Assembly: GCF_030682515.1 (NCBI RefSeq)
Contig: NZ_JAUXOD010000057.1
Span: 1 to 48,357, forward strand
DNA length: 48,357 nucleotides
Direction: 5' to 3'
Source: Hoeflea sp.
Lineage (GTDB): Bacteria; Pseudomonadota; Alphaproteobacteria; Rhizobiales; Rhizobiaceae
The number at the start of each line of letters is the position of its first letter. Positions within the stretch are counted from its first letter, which is position 1. The notes under the pieces were generated by a model. It was not told where the DNA came from. It ran no database searches and saw only the letters and a list, made by a program, of their open reading frames with translations. Made by a program: the position numbers and the translations under genes. Positions 16,181-25,374 of the stretch are shown in pieces.

Positions 16181-17473
16181 TCAGATCTTTTCGAGGCCGC
16201 ACCAGCGGGCGATGAACAGTGCGGTGGCCTGGGTCACGCGGCGGACGGACTCGAGCTCGACGCGCTCGTTGAAGCCGTGGATGGCTTCGGCGCGGGGGCC
16301 GTAGACAAGCGCCGGCGTGTCGGCATAAAGCCCGAAGAAGCGGGCGTCGGTGGTGGCGGTGATGGCGATCTTGTCGAGCGGCCCACCGGTGACGGTGCGA
16401 TGGGCGCTTTCCAGCGCGGAGATCGCCTGGGCGGCACCCTCGGAGCGGTCCTGCGACAGCGCATAACCTTCCGCGTGAAATCCGTGATAGACGATTGCGG
16501 GCGCATTCTCCTTCAGGAACGGATGCGAGCGCGCCGCATCGTGAAGCACCGCCTCGATCTCGCGCCGGGCCTCCCCGATGTCCTGTCCCGGAAACAGGCC
16601 CATGCGCACGTCGAACACGCACCAGGCCGGCACCGAGCTGGTCCAGTCGCCGCCCTCGATCTTGCCGATGTTGAGATTGAGTGCGTGATTGTGCCCGGCA
16701 TAGTCACCATGGCGGCGCTCGGCTGCGTTCCAGCGGTGCTCCATTTCGTGCAGCGCGGCGATCAGCGGGATCGCGGCCTCGATGGCGTTCGAGCCGCTGC
16801 CGGCATAGGCGACGTGCACCGGAATGCCCTTCAAGTGCACCTGGAACCAGATCACGCCGACCTGCGCGGTGACCAGCTGCTCGGAAAACGGTTCGGGGAT
16901 CAGCGCCGCATCGGCGCGGTAGCCGCGCGCGAGACAGGCGAGCGCGCCGTTGCCGGTGCATTCTTCCTCGACCACGGACTGGAGGAACACATGGCCCGCC
17001 GGCGCAAGGCCCAGATGGCGGAGCGCATCGAGCGCGAACAGGTTGGAGGCAAGCCCCGCCTTCATGTCGCCGGCGCCGCGGCCATACATCCAGCCGTCCG
17101 CGATGCGCGGCGCGTAAGGCGGCGTCTCCCACATGTCGAGCGGCCCTTCGGGCACCACGTCGACATGGCCGTTGAGGATCAGGCTCCGGCCCTGACCAGA
17201 AGTCCCGCGCGTGCCTACCACATTGACCGCGTCTTCGTAGTCACCGATCACCGGCGAGAAACCCGGCAGATGGGCGATGTCCGCGACATCGATCCGCCAG
17301 CGGTCGACACCGTAGCCGCGCGCGGACAATTCGGCGGCCATGAAGTCCTGCGCCGACTGCTCCTTGCCGCGAGTTGACGCGTGAGAGGTGAGTTCGGCGA
17401 GGAACTCGACCTCGCGGTCGAACACGGCATCGACCGCTTTCAGGATCGCTGTCTCGTCTTGCGGGGTGATCAT
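16181..17473 (-). CDS. M20-family deacylase/peptidase (ArgE/DapE type)
   Basis: A 430-residue zinc amidohydrolase. Metal ligands and catalytic residues are visible: [10 protein letters not shown] (His103, Asp105), [10 protein letters not shown] (bridging Asp136), VVEEECTGN (Glu170 as base, Glu171 as ligand) and a C-terminal ATTDARFF...GP followed by GFNERV in place of the usual histidine segment. Members hydrolyse N-acyl amino acids or N-succinyl compounds. In this operon, between the thiolase and CoA-transferase genes, it most likely frees an amino group from an N-acylated substrate before transamination. The real substrate is unknown. Confidence 0.85.
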   Translation of the reverse strand: MITPQDETAILKAVDAVFDREVEFLAELTSHASTRGKEQSAQDFMAAELSARGYGVDRWRIDVADIAHLPGFSPVIGDYEDAVNVVGTRGTSGQGRSLILNGHVDVVPEGPLDMWETPPYAPRIADGWMYGRGAGDMKAGLASNLFALDALRHLGLAPAGHVFLQSVVEEECTGNGALACLARGYRADAALIPEPFSEQLVTAQVGVIWFQVHLKGIPVHVAYAGSGSNAIEAAIPLIAALHEMEHRWNAAERRHGDYAGHNHALNLNIGKIEGGDWTSSVPAWCVFDVRMGLFPGQDIGEARREIEAVLHDAARSHPFLKENAPAIVYHGFHAEGYALSQDRSEGAAQAISALESAHRTVTGGPLDKIAITATTDARFFGLYADTPALVYGPRAEAIHGFNERVELESVRRVTQATALFIARWCGLEKI

Positions 17474-17483
17474 GGTCTTGCTC

Positions 17484-18116
17484 CTAGAAAGTCGGGATCG
17501 ATCCCTCGGGAACGATCAGCGCCGCGCCGGTGGCCGCGCGCACCTGGGCCAGGCTCACGCCCTCGGCCAGCTCGACAAGATGCAGCCCGTCCGGCAGGAC
17601 ATCGCAGACCGCCATGTCGGTGTAGATGCGGTTGACACAGCCGACCGCCGTCAGCGGCAGGGTGCAGCGGTCGAGGATCTTGGGATTGCCGTGCTTGTCG
17701 GTGTGCGTCGTCAGCACGCCCACGCGGCGGGCCTTCTGCGCGAGCTCGATTGCGCCGCCGACGCCGGCGGCGGACTTGCCCGGAATGATCCAGTTGGCGA
17801 GGTCGCCATTGGCCGCCACCTCGAAGGCGCCGAGCAGGGTGAGATCGAGCCGCCCTCCCCGGACAAGCGCGAAGGAGACGGCGCTGTCGAAGAACGCGCC
17901 GCCGGGCGCGCAGGTGATGTAGCCGCCGCCCGCGTCGATCAGGTTGCGGTCGGCCTTGCCAGGCGCCGCGAGCCCACCGACCCCGGCGATGCCGTTTTCG
18001 GAATGCAGGCAGACCGGGCAGTCGGCGGCAACATAAGCCATCACCTGGGTGGGCAGGCCGATGCCCAGATTGACGGTCATGCCGGGCGTGATGTCGCGCG
18101 CGGCGCGGGCGAGCAT
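17484..18116 (-). CDS. 3-oxoacid CoA-transferase subunit B
   Basis: A 210-residue subunit carrying the catalytic glutamate, Glu40 in CLHSENGIAGVG, which forms the enzyme-CoA thioester. NLGIGLPTQV near residue 16 and GGYITCAPGGAFFDSA further on are further family signatures. The start at 18116 has AAGGA 5 nt upstream inside the sequence TAAGGACAGAATG right after the stop of subunit A, which rules out the longer frame starting at 18188. It works with subunit A to transfer CoA from succinyl-CoA or acetyl-CoA to a 3-oxoacid. Confidence 0.92.
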   Translation of the reverse strand: MLARAARDITPGMTVNLGIGLPTQVMAYVAADCPVCLHSENGIAGVGGLAAPGKADRNLIDAGGGYITCAPGGAFFDSAVSFALVRGGRLDLTLLGAFEVAANGDLANWIIPGKSAAGVGGAIELAQKARRVGVLTTHTDKHGNPKILDRCTLPLTAVGCVNRIYTDMAVCDVLPDGLHLVELAEGVSLAQVRAATGAALIVPEGSIPTF

Positions 18117-18123
18117 TCTGTCC

Positions 18124-18819
18124 TTAGCGCTTGACGACACCGTAGACCTCCATGAGCTCTTGAGGCAAAGCCACCAGGTGATCGACAAAGGGCGCGGGCG
18201 TGTGGATCGCGTCCGGATCGATGCCGCCGACGGGCACGATGATCTCGGCCTCGGCGATGGTGCAGTTGGCCGCCATCGCCATCAGCGGATTGAAGTTCCG
18301 CGCGGTGGCCGCATAGGTCAGATTGCCGAACGTGTCGGCGCGGGCTGCGTGGACCAGCGCGAAATCGGCCTCGAGCGCCGGCTCGATCAGATAGGTGGCG
18401 CCATCCATCTCGACCGTCTGCTTGCCTTGGGCGAGAAGCGTGCCGATGCCGATGTCGCTGACGAAGCCCTTGAGGCCTGCACCGGCCGCACGAATGCGCT
18501 CGGCCAGGATCCCCTGGGCCACGAACTCGACCTCGATCTCGCCTGCATTCATCATCCTGACCGCATTGCCGTTGAGCCCGACATGGCTGGTGATCAGCCG
18601 CCGGACCATGCCGGCGGACAGCAGCCAGTCGACGCCCATGCCCGGCTCATTGGCGTCGTTCTTGATGAGGGTGAGGTTCTTCGGGCCCTGCCGGACCAGT
18701 TCCTGAATCAGTGTGAACGGCGTGCCGGGCACGCCGAAGCCGCCGATCATGACGCAGGCGCCGTCGCGGATCTGCGCGATCACCTCCGTCAGGGACGTGG
18801 ATTTGTCCAGCAGCGGCAT
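18124..18819 (-). CDS. 3-oxoacid CoA-transferase subunit A
   Basis: A 231-residue subunit with the CoA-transferase family I motif GGFGVPGTPFTLIQEL (residues 26 onward) and a central GNLTYAATARNFNPLMAMAA stretch. The ATG at 18819 shares its A with the aminotransferase stop (TAATG), so the genes are translationally coupled; the longer frame starting 16 codons earlier is not needed. Both subunits are separate, as is usual in bacteria of this group. Substrate is inferred to be the keto acid made by the aminotransferase. Confidence 0.92.
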   Translation of the reverse strand: MPLLDKSTSLTEVIAQIRDGACVMIGGFGVPGTPFTLIQELVRQGPKNLTLIKNDANEPGMGVDWLLSAGMVRRLITSHVGLNGNAVRMMNAGEIEVEFVAQGILAERIRAAGAGLKGFVSDIGIGTLLAQGKQTVEMDGATYLIEPALEADFALVHAARADTFGNLTYAATARNFNPLMAMAANCTIAEAEIIVPVGGIDPDAIHTPAPFVDHLVALPQELMEVYGVVKR

Positions 18820-20177
18820 TATCCGGTCACCGGCAGGTTCATCTCGTGGGCCATCGCGTCGAGACATTCGATCAGCGTGCCGATGATCTCACTGACCTGC
18901 GCCTGCGTGATGATCAGCGGCGGGCAGACCAGGAAATGATCGCCCTCATGGCCGCCCCGGGTGCGGCGCGAATAGATGATCAGCCCACGCTCGTAAGCCA
19001 GATCGACAAGCCGGTTGTAGGCGTTGAGACCCTTGGGCAAGGGCGTCATGGTCTCGCGGTCGGAGACGAGTTCGAAGGCCAGAAGCAGGCCCTTGCCGCG
19101 CACGTCGCCGATGAACGGATAGCGGTCCATCAGTTGGGTCAGTTCGGCCTTGAGCAGGTCGCCCATCACCCGGGCATTGTCGACCAGGTTCAGCCGGTCC
19201 ATCTCCTCGAGGACGGCGCAGCCGGCGGCGCAGGCGAGCGGATTGCCGGCATAGGTGAAGCCGTGCATGAAGCCGCCGGCGTCGAGCACCTTGTCGACGA
19301 TTTCGTTCTGCGCGACCATCGCGCCGAGCGGCGCATAGCCCGCGGCAAAGCCCTTCGACAGCGCCACGATGTCCGGGATCACGCCCCAGTGTTCCGACGC
19401 CACGAAGGCGCCTGTGCGGCCGGCTCCGGTCATCACTTCGTCATAGATCAGCAGGATGCCGAATTCGTCGCAGATTTCGCGGATGCGGCCGTAATAGCTG
19501 TCGGGCGCCACCAGCGCGCCGGTGGAGGCGCCGCCGACCGGCTCCATGATGAAGGCGAGTACGGTCTCGGGTCCCTGGGCCAGGATCTCGTCGCGCAGCA
19601 TGTCGGCATATTTGAGCCCGCGCTCGGCGTCCGACAGATTGTCTCGGTCGAGATAGCACAGCGGCGCAGGGATCTTGGGCATGGGCCGGAACATCGCCTC
19701 GAACGGCTTGGTCAGCGGGTCGTAGCCGGTCAATGCCACGGCGCCGAGCGTGCCGCCATGATAGGAGGGAAAGCGCGAGATCACCTTCCAGCGGCTCGCC
19801 TCGCCGATCGCCAGCTTGTACTGGCGGGCGAGCTTGATGGTGCTCTCCACCGCCTCCGAGCCGCCCGAGACGAAGAACACCCGGTCGAGCCCCTCGGGCA
19901 TGCGCTCCGCTGTCATCCGCGCCAGGTTTTCCGCCGCCTCGTTCTGAAAATGCAGCCGGTAGCCGAAGGTGGCCTTGTCCATCTGCGTCTTCATCGCGGC
20001 CAGCACATTGGCGTTGGAATGACCGATATTGGACACCATCGCGCCGCTCGAGCCGTCGAGATAGCGCTTTCCGGTGGTGTCATAGAGGTAGATGCCCTCG
20101 GACCGGTCGAGCATCGGCCGGGTCAGCCGGGACTGGTAGAAGAGATTGGATTTCAGGTCTGCGCCGCTGGTCTTCAC
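18819..20177 (-). CDS. Class III PLP-dependent aminotransferase
   Basis: A 452-residue omega-aminotransferase. SGGSEAVESTIKLARQY (about 104-120) binds the cofactor phosphate, SYHGGTLGA is the ring-stacking loop, IYDEVMTGAGRTG holds Asp246 for the pyridine nitrogen, and LSKGFAAGYAPLGA holds the Schiff-base Lys275. Such enzymes act on omega- or beta-amino groups. Followed by a 3-oxoacid CoA-transferase and thiolase, it probably turns a beta-amino acid into a 3-oxo acid with pyruvate or 2-oxoglutarate as acceptor. It sits one base after the ABC ATPase stop. Confidence 0.9.
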   Translation of the reverse strand: MKTSGADLKSNLFYQSRLTRPMLDRSEGIYLYDTTGKRYLDGSSGAMVSNIGHSNANVLAAMKTQMDKATFGYRLHFQNEAAENLARMTAERMPEGLDRVFFVSGGSEAVESTIKLARQYKLAIGEASRWKVISRFPSYHGGTLGAVALTGYDPLTKPFEAMFRPMPKIPAPLCYLDRDNLSDAERGLKYADMLRDEILAQGPETVLAFIMEPVGGASTGALVAPDSYYGRIREICDEFGILLIYDEVMTGAGRTGAFVASEHWGVIPDIVALSKGFAAGYAPLGAMVAQNEIVDKVLDAGGFMHGFTYAGNPLACAAGCAVLEEMDRLNLVDNARVMGDLLKAELTQLMDRYPFIGDVRGKGLLLAFELVSDRETMTPLPKGLNAYNRLVDLAYERGLIIYSRRTRGGHEGDHFLVCPPLIITQAQVSEIIGTLIECLDAMAHEMNLPVTG

Positions 20178-20178
20178 G

Positions 20179-20946
20179 TTAATTCTGTCCTTTCAGGTGC
20201 TTTCGCAGGAAATTCTTGGTGCGGTCATTGGCGGGCGCCTTGAAGATCACCTCCGGCGGGCCCTCCTCGACCACCACGCCCTGGTCCATGAACAGGACCC
20301 GGTCGCAGACGTCCTGCGCGAAGCCCATCTCGTGGGTGACGATGATCATGGTCATGTGCTCCTCGGCCAGCTGCTTCATCACCAGATTGACCTCCTCGAC
20401 CAGTTCCGGGTCAAGCGCCGAGGTGGCCTCGTCGAACAGCATCACCTTGGGCTTCATGGCGAGCGCCCGGGCGATGGCGACGCGCTGCTTCTGCCCGCCC
20501 GAAAGCTGGGATGGGTAGTAGTCGATCCGGTCGAGAAGCCCGACTTTGTTCAACTGCTCTACGGCGAGCTGATCGGCCTCGGCCTTGGACAGGCCCTTGA
20601 GCATCTTCGGCGCCAGCGTGATGTTGTCGCGCACGTTCAGATGCGGGAACAGGTTGAAGTGCTGGAACACCATGCCGATGTTCTGGCGCACGGCGTTGAT
20701 ATGGGCCTCGTACTGGCGGGTGGGGAGCTTCTTGTTGACCTGCGTGTCCTCGAGCCAGACCTCGCCCGAGGTCAGCGGATCGAGATCGTTGATGGCGCGC
20801 AGCAGCGTCGACTTGCCCGAGCCGGACGGGCCGATGATGGCGACGATCTGGCCGCGCTTCACCTGCAGGCTGATGTCTTTGAGCACCTCGAGCGAGCCGT
20901 AGCTCTTGGCCGCGTTCCTTATGTCGATGATGGGTCTGTCGGTCAT
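20179..20946 (-). CDS. Polar amino-acid ABC transporter ATP-binding protein
   Basis: A 255-residue ATPase of the GlnQ/HisP type. Walker A is GPSGSGKST (39-47), the signature LSGGQKQR (148-155), and Walker [13 protein letters not shown]. It lacks the extra C-terminal domain, as is normal for this family. It is followed 1 bp later by the aminotransferase gene. It would couple ATP hydrolysis to import through the two permeases encoded upstream. Confidence 0.94.
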   Translation of the reverse strand: MTDRPIIDIRNAAKSYGSLEVLKDISLQVKRGQIVAIIGPSGSGKSTLLRAINDLDPLTSGEVWLEDTQVNKKLPTRQYEAHINAVRQNIGMVFQHFNLFPHLNVRDNITLAPKMLKGLSKAEADQLAVEQLNKVGLLDRIDYYPSQLSGGQKQRVAIARALAMKPKVMLFDEATSALDPELVEEVNLVMKQLAEEHMTMIIVTHEMGFAQDVCDRVLFMDQGVVVEEGPPEVIFKAPANDRTKNFLRKHLKGQN

Positions 20947-20961
20947 GGGTCTCTCCGGGCC

Positions 20962-21618
20962 TCAGCGGGCGATCTGGATCCGCCGCTCGATGCGGCGCAG
21001 TCCGGCCTCGAGGCCAAGGTTGATGACATAGTAGCAGGCAGCCGCCGCCACATAGAACTCGAACGGCCGGAAGGTGCGCGAGATCGCCATCTGCGACGAG
21101 AGCGTGAGTTCCGCGACCCCGATCACGGAGACCAGCGCCGAATCCTTCAGAAGCGCGATCATGTTGTTGCCGATCGGCGGGATCACCGAGCGGACCGCCT
21201 GCGGCACGATGATCTTGCGCAGGGCCTGGATGCGGCTCAGCCCCAGCGTGCGGGCGGCCTCGTACTGGCCCGTGTCGACGGCGCGGATGCCCGACTGGAT
21301 GATGTCGGAATTGTAGACCGTGTAGTGCAGCCCCAGGCCGATGACGCCCGCAACGAAGGCCGGCAGGTCGATGCCGATCTGGATCAGGCCGAAATAGATC
21401 AGGAACAGTTGCAGGAGCAGCGGCGTGCCCATGAACAGCCAGGCAAACAGCCGGAACGGAAGCTTGATGAAGAGCGGCGCATAGAGCGCGATGACGGCAA
21501 ACAGGATGCCGCCGAAGAAGCTCAGAACCGCGGCACTCGCCGTGATCGCGATTGTCCACAGCGCGCCGGTCAACAGTGCTGCGGCGAAGGGCGGCACGAC
21601 GGAAAAATCAAGACCCAT
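20962..21618 (-). CDS. Polar amino-acid ABC transporter permease
   Basis: A 218-residue membrane protein (MGLDFSVVPPFAAALLTGALWTIAITASAAVLSF) of the HisMQ type. The conserved family segment AARTLGLSRIQALRKIIVPQAVRSVIPPIGN near residues 122-152 is the loop that contacts the ATPase. Five transmembrane helices are expected. It follows the sister permease after 30 bp and forms a heterodimer with it. Confidence 0.92.
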   Translation of the reverse strand: MGLDFSVVPPFAAALLTGALWTIAITASAAVLSFFGGILFAVIALYAPLFIKLPFRLFAWLFMGTPLLLQLFLIYFGLIQIGIDLPAFVAGVIGLGLHYTVYNSDIIQSGIRAVDTGQYEAARTLGLSRIQALRKIIVPQAVRSVIPPIGNNMIALLKDSALVSVIGVAELTLSSQMAISRTFRPFEFYVAAAACYYVINLGLEAGLRRIERRIQIAR

Positions 21619-21648
21619 GACAGCCTCCGGACCTGGTCAACAGCACTG

Positions 21649-22296
21649 TCATTTGAGCGCCACGCGGCGGTCGAGCCAGTTCACGCCGAGCCCTGTGACA
21701 TAGATGATGGCCATGTAGATGGCGCCGGCCAGGAAGAACATCTCGAACGGCTTGTAGGTCGAGCCGATATAGCGCTGCGCGGTGTAGGTGAGCTCGACCA
21801 CCGAGATCGCCGCCACCAGCGCCGTGCCCTTGATCAGCGCGTTGATGTTGACGCCCAATGGCCGGACCATCAGCCGGAGCGCCTGCGGCAGGGTGACGGA
21901 GCGGAAGGTCTCGAAGCGGCTCAGCCCCAGCGTGCGCGCCGCCTCGGTCTGGCCGCGGTCGACCGCGATGATGGCGCCGCGCATGGTCTCGGTCATGTAG
22001 GCGCCGATGTTGAAGCCGAGCGCGAGCACGCCCGCCTCGAAGGCCTCGAGCTGGATGCCCACCTGCGGGCCGCCGAAATAGAGGATGAAGACCTGGATCA
22101 GCGCCGGCGTGCCACGGATGACGCTGACATAGGTGGCGCCCGCAAGCCGGAGCGCCGAAGAGCGCGACAGCCTGGCCGCGGCCCCGAGCGCGCCGCAGGC
22201 GAGCCCCAGCAGGCATGACAGCACCGACAGCTGGATGGTCACCCACGCCGCCTTGAGGAAGAACGGAAAGACGCGAATCATCAGGTCTGTGTCCAA
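21649..22296 (-). CDS. Polar amino-acid ABC transporter permease
   Basis: A 215-residue HisMQ-type permease with the EAA-like loop EAARTLGLSRFETFRSVTLPQALRLMVRPLG. I chose a TTG at 22296 because GGAGGAG lies exactly 7 nt before it; the first ATG (22281, MIRVFPFFLKAAW) lacks such a site and is the alternative. The long reading frame that continues upstream enters the creatininase gene out of frame and is not real. Gene order is binding protein, creatininase, this permease, second permease, ATPase. Confidence 0.9.
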   Translation of the reverse strand: MDTDLMIRVFPFFLKAAWVTIQLSVLSCLLGLACGALGAAARLSRSSALRLAGATYVSVIRGTPALIQVFILYFGGPQVGIQLEAFEAGVLALGFNIGAYMTETMRGAIIAVDRGQTEAARTLGLSRFETFRSVTLPQALRLMVRPLGVNINALIKGTALVAAISVVELTYTAQRYIGSTYKPFEMFFLAGAIYMAIIYVTGLGVNWLDRRVALK

Positions 22297-22337
22297 AGCG
22301 CGTCTCCTCCCCGTTTGGCCGCGATACCGCTCAAGGC

Positions 22338-23129
22338 TCAGTGATGGTCTTTGCGCGGCAAGAGCGGCAGCGCACGGATCTCGCGCACCAGCTCGACGGT
22401 CGCGTTGATGGCGGCGTCGAGGAACAGCTTGCCGTTCTCGGCCGTTGCCACCGTCGGGTCGCCCATGGTGCCGTCCTCGGAGACAGACGACCACCAGCGC
22501 ATCAGCATGGCCTTGCCGCCGCTGCCGGCGAGATCGAGATTGAAGAACTTGGAGCCCGGATTGTGGGCGATCTGCCTGGTGGCCTTCGAAAGGTCGACGA
22601 GATCGGGATGCAGGTGCATGTAGATCGCCGCCTCGAACTCGCAGGCGTGCGCAATGCCGCCGGTTTCCGATTTGCGGATCTCGTTGATCTCCTTGGAGAT
22701 CAGGTTCCAGTAGGAACACGAGACGCACAGCACTTCGGACTGGATGACGGTCTTGCGTGCGGCGAGATCAAGAACCGGATGGTTCGAGCCGTGCGAATTC
22801 AGCAGCAGGATCCGGCGGAAGCCGTGATGGGCGAGCGACTTGGTGACGTCGGTGATGAACGAGATCAGGGTCTCGGGCTCGATCCAGATGACGCCCGGGA
22901 AATCCTTGTGATGCTCGTTGAAACCATAGGGAATGGGCGGCATGACCAGGATGTCCTCAGGCGCGAGCTTCGCCGCGCCTTGCGCCACCGCCATGCCCAG
23001 CACCGTGTCGGTGTCGAGCGGCATGTGGTTGCCGTGGTCCTCGGTGGCCGAGACCGAGAGAATGACCACACGATCCTTGTCCGCATCGCGGACTTCTTCG
23101 ACAGTCAACTGGCCGTAATTCGTCTTCAT
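22338..23129 (-). CDS. Creatininase-family amidohydrolase
   Basis: A 263-residue metal-dependent hydrolase. The signature ATEDHGNHMPLDTD (Glu30, His35 and Asp41 region), LLLNSHGSN at 108-116 and AHACEFEAA (His161, Glu164, Glu166) supply the two-metal site of the creatininase/FAPy-deformylase family. Members open cyclic amides such as creatinine or cleave formamide-like bonds. Lying between the periplasmic binding protein and the permeases, it probably acts on the imported compound as the first step, for example opening a lactam or cyclic amide. The identity of the compound is unknown. No signal peptide, so it acts in the cytoplasm. Confidence 0.88.
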   Translation of the reverse strand: MKTNYGQLTVEEVRDADKDRVVILSVSATEDHGNHMPLDTDTVLGMAVAQGAAKLAPEDILVMPPIPYGFNEHHKDFPGVIWIEPETLISFITDVTKSLAHHGFRRILLLNSHGSNHPVLDLAARKTVIQSEVLCVSCSYWNLISKEINEIRKSETGGIAHACEFEAAIYMHLHPDLVDLSKATRQIAHNPGSKFFNLDLAGSGGKAMLMRWWSSVSEDGTMGDPTVATAENGKLFLDAAINATVELVREIRALPLLPRKDHH

Positions 23130-23176
23130 CGCGTCTCATCCTCGCGGGCCTGCATGCCGCAGGCAATCCTACCTTG

Positions 23177-23218
23177 AAAAAAGCCCCCCGCGCAGGGACC
23201 TGACCGCCGCGCGAGGGG
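23177..23218 (-). terminator. Terminator or attenuator after the binding-protein gene
   Basis: On the minus strand a 10-bp stem with one mismatch (CCCCTCGCGC/GCGCGGGGGG) is followed by CTTTTTTC. It lies 16 bp after the binding-protein stop and before the creatininase gene. It likely stops most transcripts and lets a minority continue into the catabolic operon. Confidence 0.7.
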
Positions 23219-23234
23219 AGAAATTCCTACGAGA

Positions 23235-24011
23235 TCAGCGGATGTCGCCGCCGACCCATTCATTGGCGATTTCGACATAGGTGCCGTCCGCCTGCATCGC
23301 ATCGAGCGCTTCCTGCATCGCTTTTGCAAGCTCCGGATTGTCCTTGCGGATGGCAATGCCCGCGCCGACGGCCTCGGTCTCGAGATCGCTGAGCGCCACC
23401 AGATCGCGGCCGCTTTCCTTGGCGGCGAGGATCACGGCGACCGAGTCGGCGATGATGGCGTCAACGCGGCCGTTCTCGATTTCGAGCAGCAGTTCCGGAA
23501 GACCCTTGTAGGTCTTGACCGTGTAGCCCTGCTCGCGCGCCCACTGTTCGTGGGTTTCGCCGAGCGTCACGCCGACGGTGGCGTCCTTGAGCTGGCTCAC
23601 GCTGGTGATCGGCGAGCCGGCCTTGGTGAAGACCGCGCGCTTGGTGGTGTAGTAGGGGCCGACGAAATCGACGACCTTGAGGCGTTCCTCGGTGATCGAC
23701 ATGGAGCCGACGATGGCGTCGAACTTGTTGGCGAGGAGCCCGCCGATGATGCCGTCCCAGGCGGTGGTGACGATTTCGGCCTCGAGCCCCATGCGCTTGG
23801 CGATCTCGGTGCCGATGGCGGCGTCAAAGCCAACCACTTCGTTCTGCTCGTTGACGAAGTTGAAGGGAGGATAGGCGCCGCTCATGGCGATGCGCATCAC
23901 GCCCTTTTCCTTGATGGTGGCAAGTTCGTCGGCGGCGACAGGGCCGGACGACAGGAATGCAAACGACCCAGCTGCAAGCACGGTCGCGACGATCTTTGTA
24001 AACGCGTTCAT
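23235..24011 (-). CDS. Periplasmic amino-acid-binding protein of ABC transporter
   Basis: A 258-residue exported protein of family 3 solute-binding proteins. The signal peptide runs MNAFTKIVATVLAAGSFAFLSSGPVAA with cleavage before DELATIKEKG. MRIAMSGAYPPFNFVNEQNEVVGFDAAIGTEIA is the classic opening, and SMSITEERLKVVDFVGPYY the ligand-contact segment. It delivers a polar amino acid or derivative to the two permeases. The start at 24011 precedes the signal sequence; the frame extending to 24128 enters the LysR promoter. Confidence 0.92.
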   Translation of the reverse strand: MNAFTKIVATVLAAGSFAFLSSGPVAADELATIKEKGVMRIAMSGAYPPFNFVNEQNEVVGFDAAIGTEIAKRMGLEAEIVTTAWDGIIGGLLANKFDAIVGSMSITEERLKVVDFVGPYYTTKRAVFTKAGSPITSVSQLKDATVGVTLGETHEQWAREQGYTVKTYKGLPELLLEIENGRVDAIIADSVAVILAAKESGRDLVALSDLETEAVGAGIAIRKDNPELAKAMQEALDAMQADGTYVEIANEWVGGDIR

Positions 24012-24138
24012 GTGACGCCCTTTTCTGTTCCATTGGTGTTCAATGATTTGCCGGACTGCGGCGCGTTGGGAGTGGCCTGCGCATCGGTCCTGAATGATTT
24101 TGTCGCATGGCGGTTTACTATGTATCAAACAAATAATA

Positions 24139-24155
24139 TCTATCCCAACTATAGA
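24139..24155. promoter_or_regulatory. Dyad in LysR/operon intergenic region
   Basis: TCTAT-N7-ATAGA lies just before the LysR start codon in the 152-bp AT-rich gap between the divergent genes. The dyad geometry is near that of LysR-type sites, and binding here would repress lysR. The call depends on position. Confidence 0.35.
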
Positions 24156-24163
24156 CAGGATTT

Positions 24164-25120
24164 ATGATGCAGCCTTACGAACAGCGGTTCCCCTGGAACC
24201 TCGACTGGAACCTGCTCCGCACCTTCATGATCGTCGTCGACCAGAAGGGGCTGACCCGCGCCGCCGAGTTCCTGGGCGTGACCCAGCCGACGATCTCGAG
24301 CGCGCTCAAGCGGCTGGAGACGACCGTCGGCGTGTCGCTGGTCGACCGGCGGCCCGGCAATTTCGCCGTGACCCAGGCCGGCCAGGTGCTCTATGCCGAG
24401 TGCAACGCGCTGTTTGGCGCGGTCTCGCAGATCCCGGGCCTGATCAACAAGGCCCAGCGGCGCGTCAGCGGCCACATCAACATCGTCATGACCAGCCATG
24501 TTGTCTCCGAACATCTCGACCGGGTGCTCTTCGAGTTCAATGCCGACCATCCGGGCGTGACCTATTCGCTGTCGATCGCCGAAAGCTCGGAGGTCATGAA
24601 CCGGGTCCGGCAGAACCGCGCGACGTTCGGCATCTGCCTGATGCGCGATGCAGATCCGGCGCTGGTGGCCAAGCCGCTGTACCGGGAGCGGTTCGCGCTC
24701 TATTGCGGCCCGCGCCACCGGCTCTACGGCAAGACCCAGATCAAGTTGGGCGAGCTTCAGGGCGAGAACTCGGTGTCGTTCCAGACCGAGGTCGAGAGCG
24801 GACCGCTGTTCCTGCTGGCCCAGCTTCGGGAACGCGCGCTGCTCAATCCCGAGATCAAGGGCATCTCCGCCAACCTGCCGGAAGTGCGCCGCATGATCGT
24901 CGCCGGCATCGGCGTCGGCGCCCTGCCCGTCCATGTCGCGAACCGCGATGTCGAGGCGGGGCTGCTCTGGCCGTTGCCGCCCTATTCCGGGCTTCCCGTC
25001 GCCGACATCTTCTTCGTCAAGAACCCGCGCCGGAGCATGAACCCGGCGGAAAGCGTCCTGGTTGCCGCCATCGAGGAGCTGATCGACACCACGCCGATCA
25101 CCGAGCGCACCTATCCGTGA
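24164..25120 (+). CDS. LysR-family regulator of the adjacent transport/catabolic operon
   Basis: A 318-residue LysR protein. The HTH occupies about residues 16-75 (LRTFMIVVDQKGLTRAAEFLGVTQPTISSALKRLE), and the effector domain follows. It is divergent from the binding-protein gene with a 152-bp shared control region, the textbook layout for a LysR regulator of its neighbouring pathway. A Met one codon further in (24167) is an alternative start. The effector would be the imported compound or a breakdown product. Confidence 0.9.
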   Translation: MMQPYEQRFPWNLDWNLLRTFMIVVDQKGLTRAAEFLGVTQPTISSALKRLETTVGVSLVDRRPGNFAVTQAGQVLYAECNALFGAVSQIPGLINKAQRRVSGHINIVMTSHVVSEHLDRVLFEFNADHPGVTYSLSIAESSEVMNRVRQNRATFGICLMRDADPALVAKPLYRERFALYCGPRHRLYGKTQIKLGELQGENSVSFQTEVESGPLFLLAQLRERALLNPEIKGISANLPEVRRMIVAGIGVGALPVHVANRDVEAGLLWPLPPYSGLPVADIFFVKNPRRSMNPAESVLVAAIEELIDTTPITERTYP

Positions 25121-25374
25121 CCGAAAGCCCATGGCCGCGCGGGGCGCTTGGCGCCGCACGAGCCGGCGATTGCCGGATTGTTGCTGAAAACTCAGCCACC
25201 CCATCGTTTTTCACAGTGGAACAGCCTAGGCTGATGGAGGGGCGGCACATGGGATGGTTTCGGGATGGCGCATCCCAACCCGCGGTAATTGCCCCGTGGA
25301 ATTATGTGGGTTATTGTGATTATCAATGGGGCATTTTTGATCAGTTTCGACGTTTTTCCAATTCAGGTGCATCA

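Noticed and set aside
20146-22218. 690-codon plus-strand frame across the amino-acid transporter genes
   Set aside because: Antisense shadow of the ATPase and permease genes. The translation is a low-complexity Asp/Arg/His-rich string.
25163-25176. CCGGC-GATT-GCCGG hairpin after the second LysR gene
   Set aside because: Short 5-bp stem without a T tail. Too weak to list as a terminator.
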